Assembly (NCBI RefSeq): GCF_001570925.1
Contig: NZ_BCSP01000002.1
Location: 62,001 to 126,000, forward strand
DNA: 64,000 nucleotides
Source: [Zimmermannella] bifida NBRC 103089
GTDB lineage: Bacteria; Actinomycetota; Actinomycetes; Actinomycetales; Microbacteriaceae
Direction: 5' to 3'
Shown here: positions 33,199 through 41,780 of the stretch, in pieces
Layout: the number at the start of each line of letters is the position of its first letter
Numbering within the stretch: the first letter of the stretch is position 1
Notes under the pieces: generated by a model
What the model was told of the DNA's origin: nothing
Databases searched by the model: none
Seen by the model: only the letters and a program-made list of their open reading frames with translations
Made by a program: the position numbers and the translations under genes

Positions 33199-34710
33199 CT
33201 AGTCGTTCTGCGGGAAACCGAGGTTGATGCCGCCGTGCGACGGGTCGAGCCAGCGGGTGGTCACCGCCTTTTCGGCAGTGAAGAACTTCACGCCCTCGGC
33301 GCCGTGTGCCTTCGTGTCGCCAAAGATCGAGGCCTTCCAGCCGCCGAATGAATAGGCCGCGATCGGTACCGGAATCGGCACGTTGACGCCGACCATACCG
33401 ACCTCAATCTCCCGGGCGAAGCGGCGAGCGGCGCCACCGTCATTGGTGAACACGGCGGTGCCGTTACCGAAGGCACCGTTGTTAATCAGGTCGATGCCTT
33501 CGTCGAACGAGTCAACGCGCACGATCGAGAGCACCGGTCCGAAGATTTCGTCGGTGTAGACGCGCGACGAGGTCGGTACCCGGTCGAGCAGCGTCGGGCC
33601 GAGCCAGAAGCCGTCGGGTTCGCCATCGACGTCGATACCACGGCCATCCACCACAACGTCGGCACCGTCTTCGCGGGCAATGTCGATGTACGAAGCGACC
33701 TTGTCGCGGTGTGCTTCGGTCACCAGCGGACCCATGTCGCAGGCGCGGCGGCCATCACCCACGCGGAGGTTCGCCATGCGTTCGGTGAGCTTTGGCACCA
33801 GCCGGTCGGCAACATCACCTACGGCAACGACCACCGAAATCGCCATGCAACGCTCACCTGCGGCACCGAACCCAGCGTTGATTGCCGAGTCAGCAACCAG
33901 GTCGATATCGGCGTCGGGGAGCACGAGCATGTGGTTCTTTGCGCCACCGAGCGCCTGTACGCGCTTACCGTTGCGGGTACCGGTTTCGTAGACGTACTGG
34001 GCGATCGGGGTCGAGCCCACGAACGAAACCGAAGCGACCTTCGGGTGCTCGAGCAGCGCATCCACTGCCGTCTTGTCACCATTCAGCACCGTGAACACGC
34101 CATCGGGCAGGCCCGCTTCGCGCCAGAGCTCGGCCATCCACAGCTGCGCGGAGGGGTTCTTCTCGCTCGGCTTGACGACCACTGCATTGCCGGCCGCAAT
34201 CGCGATTGGGAAGAACCACATGGGGACCATGGCCGGGAAGTTGAACGGCGAGATGATCGCCGCAACACCGATTGGCTGGCGCACCGAGTGGATGTCGAAT
34301 CCGGTCGAGACCTGCTCGGAGAAGTGGCCGCGCAGGTGCGAGGTGATGCCGCACGCGTATTCGACGACTTCCTGACCGCGGGCAATCTCACCGAGCGCGT
34401 CGTCGAGCACCTTGCCCTGCTCTTCGGTGATGATGGCCGCAAGCTCGCCCTTGCGCGCGTTCAGCAGTTCGCGGAATTTGAACAGGATCGCGGTGCGTTT
34501 TGCGAGCGACATGTCGCGCCAGGCCAGGTGCGCGGCATGTGCCGACTCGATCGCACGGTCGGCATCTTCGCGGCTTGCCAGCGCCACGCGGCGGATCTCG
34601 CGGCCGAGGGCCGGGTCAAATACGGGCCCGGTGCGGGTGTCCGCGGGCAGATCTGCCTGTCCCGAAATCCAGTGGGGAATGACTGCGGCGGGCATCTGAT
34701 CGTTCGTCAT
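33199..34710 (-). CDS. mmsA: CoA-acylating methylmalonate-semialdehyde dehydrogenase
   Basis: A 503-aa aldehyde dehydrogenase of the MMSDH group, which turns (methyl)malonate semialdehyde into a CoA thioester. The NAD-binding region has FNFPAMVPMWFFPIAIAAGN and VVKPSEKNPSAQ. The MMSDH-type ALGGAKNHMLVLPDAD and the catalytic Cys in GFGAAGERCMAIS are present. Malonate semialdehyde is the product of beta-alanine transamination, which fits the neighbouring aminotransferase. The ATG (MTNDQMPA) is preceded by AAAGGA. Confidence 0.94.
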   Translation of the reverse strand: MTNDQMPAAVIPHWISGQADLPADTRTGPVFDPALGREIRRVALASREDADRAIESAHAAHLAWRDMSLAKRTAILFKFRELLNARKGELAAIITEEQGKVLDDALGEIARGQEVVEYACGITSHLRGHFSEQVSTGFDIHSVRQPIGVAAIISPFNFPAMVPMWFFPIAIAAGNAVVVKPSEKNPSAQLWMAELWREAGLPDGVFTVLNGDKTAVDALLEHPKVASVSFVGSTPIAQYVYETGTRNGKRVQALGGAKNHMLVLPDADIDLVADSAINAGFGAAGERCMAISVVVAVGDVADRLVPKLTERMANLRVGDGRRACDMGPLVTEAHRDKVASYIDIAREDGADVVVDGRGIDVDGEPDGFWLGPTLLDRVPTSSRVYTDEIFGPVLSIVRVDSFDEGIDLINNGAFGNGTAVFTNDGGAARRFAREIEVGMVGVNVPIPVPIAAYSFGGWKASIFGDTKAHGAEGVKFFTAEKAVTTRWLDPSHGGINLGFPQND

Positions 34711-34877
34711 CGAGCGGTCCTTTCGTGCGGGCGGGCACATTGGTAAACATGCCGGATGACGATCACCCTACGAACCGAATCGCCGGGTCAACGATCGGCA
34801 GAATGTCGAGTTGCGGCGGATGCGGTCGACAGAACGGCATTCGCGCTCGCGCGGGTGCCCCGTCAGGCTGGTGAACA

Positions 34878-34923
34878 CTGACAATTACTGACAAGACGCG
34901 CACGTGTGCCCGGGCGCTACGCT
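34878..34923 (+). promoter_or_regulatory. Candidate promoter/operator of the aminobutyraldehyde dehydrogenase gene
   Basis: The 241-bp divergent gap between mmsA and the next dehydrogenase contains a direct repeat, ACTGACAA, twice with a 10-nt period (34877-34894). A -10-like TACGCT lies at 34918. Spacing from either CTGACA to TACGCT is longer than the usual 16-19 nt, so the repeats may be a regulator site rather than a -35. The rest of the gap shows nothing I recognise. Confidence 0.3.
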
Positions 34924-34951
34924 CAAAGGGCATATCGAAGGAGCATCGCAA

Positions 34952-36460
34952 ATGACATCATCACCAACACCTGTCGCCGATTTGGCATGGAACCGCCCGC
35001 TCAACTTCATTGACGGCGAGTTCGTTGCTGGTGAAGGCACCCGTCGCGTTGAAGTACGCGACCCGGCACAGGACACGGTGGTGGTCGACCAGCCGGAGGC
35101 ATCGGCCGAACAGGTCGACGCCGCGGTTCGTGCCGCCCGTCGCGCCTATGCGACCTGGTCGCGCATGACTCCCGGCGAACGCAGCGACCTCATGCACGCT
35201 TGGGCCCGTGACCTCACCGAGCACGCCGACGAACTCGCCCGCTGGGAATCCCGCCAGTGCGGTAAGCCGCTCAAGCTCACCACCCAGTTCGACGTGGCCG
35301 GTTCGATCGACAACGTCGTCTTCTACGCTGGCGCCGCCCGCAACTTCGAGGGCAAGTCGCAGGGTGAATACTCGCCCGACCACACGTCGTCGATTCGCCG
35401 CGAACCGATTGGCGTCGTCGGCTCTATCGCACCGTGGAACTATCCGCTGCAAATGGCGGCCTGGAAGATCCTGCCTGCCATCGCTGCGGGGAACACCATC
35501 GTGCTCAAGCCTGCCGAAATCACCCCGATCACCTCGCTGCTCTTCGCCGAATCCGCGCACCGCGCGGGGATTCCGGCCGGTGTCATCAACATCGTCACCG
35601 GTGGCGGCCGCAGCGTCGGAACCGCACTGACCGGCCACGACGAAGTCGACATGGTCTCGTTCACCGGCTCCACCGCCGTTGGCGAATCCATTGCCGCGAG
35701 CGTTCCCGGCAAGCGCACCCACCTCGAACTCGGCGGCAAGGCACCGTTCGTCGTATTCGACGATGCCGACATCGAAGCCGCCGCACAGGGCGCGGTAGCC
35801 GCATCCTGCATCAATACCGGTCAGGACTGCACCGCAGCGACGCGTGCCTATGTGCACGCCAGCAAGTTCGACGAGTTCGTCAACCGCACAGCCGAACTGC
35901 TCGACACCGTCGTGCTCGGCGACCCAGAAGACCCGGCCACCGACCTCGGACCGCTTTCGTCGCAGCGACACCAAGAAAAGGTTGGCGAAATGGTTGACCG
36001 CGCCCGCGAGGCCGGCGCCACCATCGTGCGTGGTGGCAGCCGCCCTGACCGCGACGGGTACTTCTACGCGCCAACGCTGATCACCGGCGCAGCGCAGGAT
36101 TCCGAAATCGTGCAGGACGAGGTCTTCGGTCCGGTGCTCGTCGTACTGCCGTTCGAGACCGACGACGAAGCCATCGAACTCGCCAACGATACGCCCTACG
36201 GTCTGGCCGCATCCGCCTGGACCCGCGACGTCTACCGTGCCGGGCGCGCATCCCGCGAAATTGCTGCCGGATGCGTCTGGATCAACGACCACATCCCGAT
36301 CATCTCTGAGATGCCACACGGCGGCTACAAGGCATCGGGCCACGGCAACGACATGTCGACCTACTCGCTTGAGGAGTACACCAACATCAAGCACGTGTCG
36401 GTGGACATCACTGGCAACGCCCGCAAGCACTGGCACCGCATCATCTTCAAGGGCGAGTAG
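34952..36460 (+). CDS. Aldehyde dehydrogenase, gamma-aminobutyraldehyde dehydrogenase-like
   Basis: A 502-aa NAD-dependent aldehyde dehydrogenase. It has the cofactor segment GSIAPWNYPLQMAAWKILPAIAAGN, FTGSTAVGESI, the catalytic Glu in HLELGGKAPFVVFDDAD and the catalytic Cys in NTGQDCTAATR. EVFGPVLVV follows. The overall match is to the aminobutyraldehyde dehydrogenase group, which oxidises 4-aminobutanal from putrescine to GABA. The exact aldehyde is inferred. I chose the ATG with GAAGGAG; an upstream GTG in frame lacks a site. It completes the amine catabolic group. Confidence 0.92.
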   Translation: MTSSPTPVADLAWNRPLNFIDGEFVAGEGTRRVEVRDPAQDTVVVDQPEASAEQVDAAVRAARRAYATWSRMTPGERSDLMHAWARDLTEHADELARWESRQCGKPLKLTTQFDVAGSIDNVVFYAGAARNFEGKSQGEYSPDHTSSIRREPIGVVGSIAPWNYPLQMAAWKILPAIAAGNTIVLKPAEITPITSLLFAESAHRAGIPAGVINIVTGGGRSVGTALTGHDEVDMVSFTGSTAVGESIAASVPGKRTHLELGGKAPFVVFDDADIEAAAQGAVAASCINTGQDCTAATRAYVHASKFDEFVNRTAELLDTVVLGDPEDPATDLGPLSSQRHQEKVGEMVDRAREAGATIVRGGSRPDRDGYFYAPTLITGAAQDSEIVQDEVFGPVLVVLPFETDDEAIELANDTPYGLAASAWTRDVYRAGRASREIAAGCVWINDHIPIISEMPHGGYKASGHGNDMSTYSLEEYTNIKHVSVDITGNARKHWHRIIFKGE

Positions 36461-36477
36461 CCACCTGAGTTAATGCC

Positions 36478-36517
36478 GGCGTGCATCCGGTTTCGTATTG
36501 GCGACCGGATGCGCGCC
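36478..36517 (+). terminator. Hairpin after aldehyde dehydrogenase gene
   Basis: GGCGTGCATCCGGT and ACCGGATGCGCGCC pair over about 13 bp around a 12-nt loop, 17 bp after the stop codon. There is no T-tract. It contains the over-represented GCATCC/GGATGC word in both arms. The gap to the next gene also has a tandem repeat (AGGAAATTTGGCTC then AGGAAATTTTGG at 36577-36601), possibly a regulator site. Confidence 0.5.
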
Positions 36518-36674
36518 AGCAGTCGTTTCCGTCAGGATGCGGCAGTAGTTCTGTCCGCGCAGGTGATTCGGCCCAGGAAATTTGGCTCAGGAAATTTTGG
36601 GTGGGGAACTCGGCTAGGGCGGAGTTCTGGCTGTTAGCGTTTGCGACACCGCTTACGCCAGAAAGGTGGCAGTC

Positions 36675-37172
36675 ATGCCCCAATGCACCCCAATCCTGAT
36701 CGACCACGCGCCAGCGACGCATACCGCCGTAGTGCGCGCCACGCAGCTACCGGTAAGCGAACTTGGTCCGTTCATGGACGCCGCTTACCGGGCGCTCGGC
36801 GAAGCCATCGCGAGTGGTCGCATCCACCCAATCGGTGCCGCCGTATCGCGCTACGACAGCGAGTTCGGGGCGACCGTTGACCTCGAAGCGGGGTTCCCGA
36901 TCGCCGAGCCCCTCACTGAGTCGGTCGTCATCAACGACATCGAGATCGTGCCCTCAGCGCTGCCCGCGGGCGAAACCGCAACCACAACGCTCACCGGTGG
37001 CTACGACCAATTGGCACCCGCTTGGGAACAGCTCATGGCCGGCGTGAATGAAGCCGGCCGCACCCCGGCGATGCCGTTCTGGGAGATCTACCAGACCAAG
37101 CCCATGCCCGGTATCGATCCCGACACCATGCAAACGCAGCTCGTCATCCTGCTGCAGCCGCAGGGGGAGTAG
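36675..37172 (+). CDS. GyrI-like small-molecule-binding domain protein
   Basis: A 165-aa free-standing effector-binding domain of the GyrI/SOUL type, like the C-terminal domain of AraC-family regulators. It has the alternating strand-helix pattern, LGEAIASGRIHPIGAAVSRY near residue 37, and the C-terminal WEIYQTKPMPGIDPDTMQTQLVILLQP. Such proteins bind small molecules and can detoxify them; no DNA-binding part is present. The ATG is 8 nt behind GAAAGG, better placed than the in-frame GTG upstream. It lies alone before the helicase gene. Confidence 0.85.
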   Translation: MPQCTPILIDHAPATHTAVVRATQLPVSELGPFMDAAYRALGEAIASGRIHPIGAAVSRYDSEFGATVDLEAGFPIAEPLTESVVINDIEIVPSALPAGETATTTLTGGYDQLAPAWEQLMAGVNEAGRTPAMPFWEIYQTKPMPGIDPDTMQTQLVILLQPQGE

Positions 37173-37253
37173 TCATCCACGGAGCCGCAGCCACATCGGT
37201 GCGGTGCCTCGCGACCCCGGGGTATCAAGCGTGCGCATGGGAGGATAGGCACG

Positions 37254-39791
37254 ATGACTGCGTTCCTGCCTGACTGCATCCCGACCCTCGCCGACCCCGA
37301 CGCGCCGTACGACGAAAATCAAGTCTTCGAAGCGTTTCTCGAATGGACGATGGGGCGGGGAATCGAGCTGTACCCGGCGCAAGAAGAAGCCGTGATGCAC
37401 CTGGTCGACGGGGCCAATGTCATTTTGGCGACCCCGACCGGTAGCGGTAAATCGCTGGTGGCGATTGCTGCGCACGCGCTCGCGGTGGCCGCTGGCAAGC
37501 GCACGTACTACACGGCGCCGATCAAGGCGTTGGTGAGTGAGAAGTTCTTCGCGCTAGTCGAGGTGTTTGGTGCCGAACGCGTGGGCATGGTCACCGGCGA
37601 TAGCTCGGTCAATCCCGATGCGCCGATCGTGTGCTGCACCGCCGAAATCCTGGCGAATCTCGCGCTGCGTGAGGGGCCGGATGCGGCGGTCGATCAGGTT
37701 GTCATGGACGAGTTCCACTACTACGGTGACCCGCAGCGCGGCTGGGCTTGGCAGGTGCCGCTGCTGCTCCTACCGCGCGCGCAGTTCTTGCTGATGAGCG
37801 CGACGCTCGGCGACACCACCAAGCTGCAAGAAGATCTCACGCGTCGCACGGGCCGTGCCACCGAACTCGTCGCCGGTGCCGAACGTCCGGTGCCGTTGAG
37901 CTTCCGCTATGTGCTGACTCCCGTTCATGAAACGGTTGAGACGCTGCTGGATGAGGGCGAAGCGCCGATCTACATCGTGCACTTTTCGCAGGCTGCCGCG
38001 GTCGAGCGCGCCCAGGCGCTCTCGAGCATCAAAGTGGCTACGCGCGAACAGCGCGACGAGATCGCCCGCACGATCGGTGAGTTCCGATTCACTACGACCT
38101 TCGGTAAGTCACTTTCGCGCTTGCTGCGCCAAGGGATCGGCGTGCACCACGCCGGTATGCTGCCGCGCTACCGACGCCTCGTCGAGGTGCTGGCGCAGCG
38201 CGGTCTGCTGCGCGTCATCTGCGGTACCGACACTCTTGGCGTGGGTATCAACGTGCCGATTCGCAGCGTGCTCATCACCGCACTGTCGAAGTTTGATGGG
38301 CAGCGGATGCGGCACCTTACGGCGCGTGAGTACCACCAGATCGCGGGGCGTGCAGGTCGTGCCGGGTACGACGTGCACGGCACGGTTGTCGTCGAAGCAC
38401 CCGAGCACGTGATCGAATACGAGCATGCGATGAACAAGGCTGCCGGTGATCCGAAGAAGCAGCGCAAAGTGACGCGAAAGCAGCCACCGAAGGGCTTCGT
38501 GAACTGGACCGAGCAAACCTTTGAGCGGCTGAACTCGGCCGAACCCGAAACGCTTACGAGTCACATGCAAATCACCTCGGCGATGCTGCTGAACGTGGTC
38601 GCGCGCGGGGGAGACGTGTTCGAAAACGTCCGTCAGCTGTGCTTCGACAACCACGAATCGCGTTCGACGCAGCGAGCACTCGCCCTGCGCGCACTCGAGA
38701 TCGGGCGCACGCTGATCGAAGCCGGTATCGTCGAAGTTGACCGCGAGCACACGCATCCGCACCCGACTAACCCCGCGTTGCCGGGACGACCGACGCTGCG
38801 ACTTACCGTTGACTTGCAACCGAATTTTGCGCTCAACCAGCCGCTGTCACCGTTTGCGGTGGCAATGCTTGACGTGATCGACCGCGAAAACGCGCTTGAT
38901 GTGGTGAGCGCAATTGAAGCGACGCTGGATGACCCGCGTCCGGTGCTACGCGGTCAAGAATTCAAGGCCAAGGGCGAAGCCGCAAACGCGATGAAGCTCG
39001 ATGGGGTTGACTACGAAGACCGGATGGAACGGCTCGAAACCATCACTTATCCAAAGCCGCTTGCCGAGCTGCTCGAACAGTGCTTCGAGGATTACGCCCA
39101 GTCGAGCCCGTGGGTGCGAGACTTCGAGCTCGCCCCTAAAGCTGTCGTGCGCGACATGTACGAACGCGGGCTGAGCTTTAGCGAATACGTTGCGTTCTAC
39201 GACCTTGCCCGCTCCGAAGGCGTGGTGCTGCGGTATCTTTCGGATGCGTATCGGGCACTTTCGCACACCGTTCCCGATGGGCAGCGTGGCGAAGAACTCG
39301 ATGACCTCATCGCCTGGCTCGGCGAGCTGCTGCGGCAGGTCGACTCGAGCCTGGTGGACGAGTGGGAATCCCTGGTGGCCCCGCCGGCCGATGCCGAAGC
39401 CGAAGTCGTGCCGCCGGCACCGAGCAGTGTCGTCACCAACGAGCGTGCCTTCCGCGTACTCGTGCGCAACGAGCTCTGGCGCCGTGTGTATCTCGCGGCG
39501 CTCGAGCGCGACGATGACTTGCTCGCGCTCGACCCGAAAATCGACTGGCCCGACGTGCTCGACCGCTACTACGAGGAGTACGACGACATCGGCATCGATG
39601 GTGCGGCTCGTGCACCCAAGTACTGCGCGATTGATCAGGCGCGCGCCGCGAGCGGGTACTGGGATGTTGAGCAGACGATTGTTGACCCCGAGGGCGTACA
39701 TGATTGGCGCATCCGCGCGACCGTCGACCTTGCCGCATCCGCCGAAGCTGGCGAAGCCGTGGTGGACGTGACCGAAGTCGTGCAGCTCTAG
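37254..39791 (+). CDS. DEAD/DEAH box helicase with C-terminal DUF3516
   Basis: An 845-aa superfamily 2 helicase of the Ski2-like actinobacterial group. Walker A is PTGSGKS (61-67), the DEFH box VMDEFHYYG is near 150, MSATLGD near 182, and the helicase C domain has VICGTDTLGVGINVPIR and YHQIAGRAGRAGYDV (near 362). The C-terminal 400 residues are the DUF3516 domain, which has no known function and occurs only with this helicase. It is probably an RNA helicase, but the target is unknown. GGGAGG precedes the ATG. Confidence 0.93.
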   Translation: MTAFLPDCIPTLADPDAPYDENQVFEAFLEWTMGRGIELYPAQEEAVMHLVDGANVILATPTGSGKSLVAIAAHALAVAAGKRTYYTAPIKALVSEKFFALVEVFGAERVGMVTGDSSVNPDAPIVCCTAEILANLALREGPDAAVDQVVMDEFHYYGDPQRGWAWQVPLLLLPRAQFLLMSATLGDTTKLQEDLTRRTGRATELVAGAERPVPLSFRYVLTPVHETVETLLDEGEAPIYIVHFSQAAAVERAQALSSIKVATREQRDEIARTIGEFRFTTTFGKSLSRLLRQGIGVHHAGMLPRYRRLVEVLAQRGLLRVICGTDTLGVGINVPIRSVLITALSKFDGQRMRHLTAREYHQIAGRAGRAGYDVHGTVVVEAPEHVIEYEHAMNKAAGDPKKQRKVTRKQPPKGFVNWTEQTFERLNSAEPETLTSHMQITSAMLLNVVARGGDVFENVRQLCFDNHESRSTQRALALRALEIGRTLIEAGIVEVDREHTHPHPTNPALPGRPTLRLTVDLQPNFALNQPLSPFAVAMLDVIDRENALDVVSAIEATLDDPRPVLRGQEFKAKGEAANAMKLDGVDYEDRMERLETITYPKPLAELLEQCFEDYAQSSPWVRDFELAPKAVVRDMYERGLSFSEYVAFYDLARSEGVVLRYLSDAYRALSHTVPDGQRGEELDDLIAWLGELLRQVDSSLVDEWESLVAPPADAEAEVVPPAPSSVVTNERAFRVLVRNELWRRVYLAALERDDDLLALDPKIDWPDVLDRYYEEYDDIGIDGAARAPKYCAIDQARAASGYWDVEQTIVDPEGVHDWRIRATVDLAASAEAGEAVVDVTEVVQL

Positions 39792-39829
39792 CTTCGGTTT
39801 CGATTTCACCCCGTCGGCAACGGAAACGC

Positions 39830-39898
39830 CAAAGTGGTGCAGATTTCGGCAGCTAGAGGTGTGTGCCACCTCGAGCCCCGTGCTACTGCACCACTTTG
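39830..39898. terminator. Nested dyad between convergent helicase and terC genes
   Basis: The outer arms CAAAGTGGTGCAG and CTGCACCACTTTG are perfectly complementary over 13 bp. An inner GAGGTG/CACCTC pair forms a second hairpin. It lies between two converging genes. The same inner and outer words (GGTGC..GCACC, GAGGTG..CACCTC) occur in the element at 33105, suggesting one element family used as a bidirectional terminator. Confidence 0.6.
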
Positions 39899-39913
39899 CC
39901 AATACGCCGGTTG

Positions 39914-40942
39914 TTAGGCCGTAACCTCGGCGTCGGTCGAGTCCGACTCGCCGTTTTCGACGGCTGCGTCGTCGCTGTTTCCGGATGAGTACACGATCGA
40001 GGCGACGGCCGCGATCGTGAGCACGCCGAAGATGAACAGCAATGAGAACCAGGTTGGGATCTCGGGAACCCACATCACCGGCTCACCGCCGTTGATAAAC
40101 GGCAGCTCGTTGACGTGTAGGGCGTGGAAGACGAGCTTGACGCCGATGAACCCGAGCACGAATGCGAGTCCGAGGTCGAGGAACACCAGGCGCGAGAGCA
40201 GGCCGTCGAGCAGGAAGTACAGCTGGCGCAGGCCCAGCAGTGCGAGCGCGTTGGCCATGAACATCAGGTACGGCTCCTGCGTGACACCGAAGATGGCGGG
40301 GATGGAGTCGAGTGCGAAGAGCAGATCGGTAAACCCGAGCGCGACGGTCACGAGCACGAGCGGCGTGAACATCTTCTGGCCGTTCTCAACGATGGTCCAC
40401 TTGTCGTCGTTGTAGTTTTCGGACGACGGAATGAACTTCTTGATGTGCGACACCCAGCCGGGCATCTCGGGGTCCTCGTCCTTGAACGAATCAACGAACT
40501 GGCGGATTGCCATGAGCAGCAGCCACGCCCCGAAGATGTAGAACACCCACGAGAGCTGTTCGAGCACCCACACGCCCGCGATGATGAAGATCGTGCGCAT
40601 GATGAGCGCGATCGCGATGCCGAGCAGCAGTACCTTTTGCTGCGCGATCTTCGGCACCTTGAAGCTCGTCATGATGAGCAGGAAGACGAATAGGTTGTCG
40701 ACCGACAGGGCTTTCTCGGTGGCATAACCGGTGATGAAGTCACCGGCATGGCCCCAGTCCCATTGCCAGGCGACAAGGCCCATAAAGGCGAAGGCCATGA
40801 CGATGTAGAAGAGTGACCAGAAGCTGGCTTCCTTCATCGACGGCACATGCGCGTGCTTGACGTGTGAGTAGAAATCAAAGAAAAAGAAGCCAACGACAAC
40901 CGCGACGCTGATGCCCCAAATCCACAGGTCAACATGACCCAT
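39914..40942 (-). CDS. TerC/Alx family manganese exporter
   Basis: A 342-aa membrane protein of the TerC family with about nine helices. It has the conserved ATEKALSVDNLFVFLLIMTSF near residue 75 and LGFTDLLFALDSIPAIFGVTQEP near 205, each with a membrane-embedded Asp. Members such as Alx export Mn(II) and some act with secreted metalloproteins. The C-terminal 30 residues are an acidic cytoplasmic tail. GGAGG precedes the ATG. A manganese riboswitch lies directly upstream, supporting a Mn role. Confidence 0.95.
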   Translation of the reverse strand: MGHVDLWIWGISVAVVVGFFFFDFYSHVKHAHVPSMKEASFWSLFYIVMAFAFMGLVAWQWDWGHAGDFITGYATEKALSVDNLFVFLLIMTSFKVPKIAQQKVLLLGIAIALIMRTIFIIAGVWVLEQLSWVFYIFGAWLLLMAIRQFVDSFKDEDPEMPGWVSHIKKFIPSSENYNDDKWTIVENGQKMFTPLVLVTVALGFTDLLFALDSIPAIFGVTQEPYLMFMANALALLGLRQLYFLLDGLLSRLVFLDLGLAFVLGFIGVKLVFHALHVNELPFINGGEPVMWVPEIPTWFSLLFIFGVLTIAAVASIVYSSGNSDDAAVENGESDSTDAEVTA

Positions 40943-40976
40943 ACAGGTTCCTCCAGATGGTTCGCTTGAACGGCAC

Positions 40977-41076
40977 TGAAGGTCTCTTCCACTGCGAGTT
41001 GCAGCCGATGTCCCCGGGATAGCGAGCGCTAATCCGTGATGACGAAAACACCGCGTGAGGAATACTCCCCTTCACT
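40977..41076 (-). ncRNA. yybP-ykoY manganese riboswitch upstream of terC
   Basis: On the minus strand the leader reads TGAAGGGGAGTATTCCTC, then ACGCGGTGTT, then CCCGGGGACATCGGC, then GGAAGAGACCTTCA. The ends pair as the P1 helix (TGAAGG with CCTTCA), and the GGGGAGTA and GAGACC words are those of actinobacterial yybP-ykoY leaders. This family binds Mn(II) and switches on exporters such as Alx and MntP. Here it sits 34 nt before the start of a terC gene, so it should raise TerC expression when Mn is high. I could not run a covariance search, so the fold boundaries are approximate. Confidence 0.82.
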
Positions 41077-41119
41077 GAAGTTCCAAGAGTACACGCTGGT
41101 TGTCCATGCGTGTCGGGAG

Positions 41120-41683
41120 TTAGCGCGAAAGTGGGTAGCCGTTCGCGACGCGCACGACAAAGCCGCTCGGTGCATCCGCCGTCTCAAGCTCGGAATACCC
41201 AAGATTGCTAATGCGAGGCGCCTTTCGGCCGAGAATGTGTTGCAACACCAATCGCACGACGCTGCCGTGCGTAATCACCAGCACATGTTCGTCGGGATGC
41301 ACGCGGGCAAGTTCGCGAAGCGCCGCGAGCACACGATCCACGACCGCGCTTTCTGGCTCGACCGTCGGATGATCCAGATCGGTCCGGGTTCCGTCGTCGC
41401 GGTAGACCGGCTCGCCCTCGAGCTCGCCGAAGCTGCGCTCGATGACCTCGGGAAGGATCCGCGGTGCATCCGCACCGATTGCCTTGGCAAAGAACGCCGC
41501 CGTGTCACGGGTGCGCTGCAGCGGCGAGCAGTACACGGCAGCCCACTCATCGGCGCGCACAAACGACGCGGCATCTTGAGCCTGGCTTACGCCCCGGGCG
41601 TTGAGCGGAATATCGGTGGTTCCCTGCAGACGTCCTGCGGCGTTCCAGTCGGTTTCGTCATGACGGATCAGACCAATTCGCAT
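41120..41683 (-). CDS. Histidine phosphatase family protein
   Basis: A 187-aa cytoplasmic phosphatase of the phosphoglycerate mutase fold. The catalytic His is in MRIGLIRHDETDWNAAGRLQG; the usual RHGE reads RHDE here. SPLQRTRDTA and VLVITHGSVVRLVL (second catalytic His) follow. The substrate is unknown; the group includes phosphosugar and nucleotide phosphatases. I chose the ATG with GGTGGA 5 nt upstream rather than the one 12 bp before it. It is on the minus strand between terC and ftsY. Confidence 0.92.
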   Translation of the reverse strand: MRIGLIRHDETDWNAAGRLQGTTDIPLNARGVSQAQDAASFVRADEWAAVYCSPLQRTRDTAAFFAKAIGADAPRILPEVIERSFGELEGEPVYRDDGTRTDLDHPTVEPESAVVDRVLAALRELARVHPDEHVLVITHGSVVRLVLQHILGRKAPRISNLGYSELETADAPSGFVVRVANGYPLSR

Positions 41684-41780
41684 AGATTCCACCATATGCG
41701 CAACGGTTGACCGCCTCGGCGGGCCCGATGCCCGTCCTGCGGCCAGCCTTCACCGCGGCGGTATCGCTTACCCTGGAGGC

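Noticed and set aside
34904-34951. Longer N-terminus for the aldehyde dehydrogenase from GTG
   Set aside because: No ribosome site before it; the ATG at 34952 has GAAGGAG and matches the family start.
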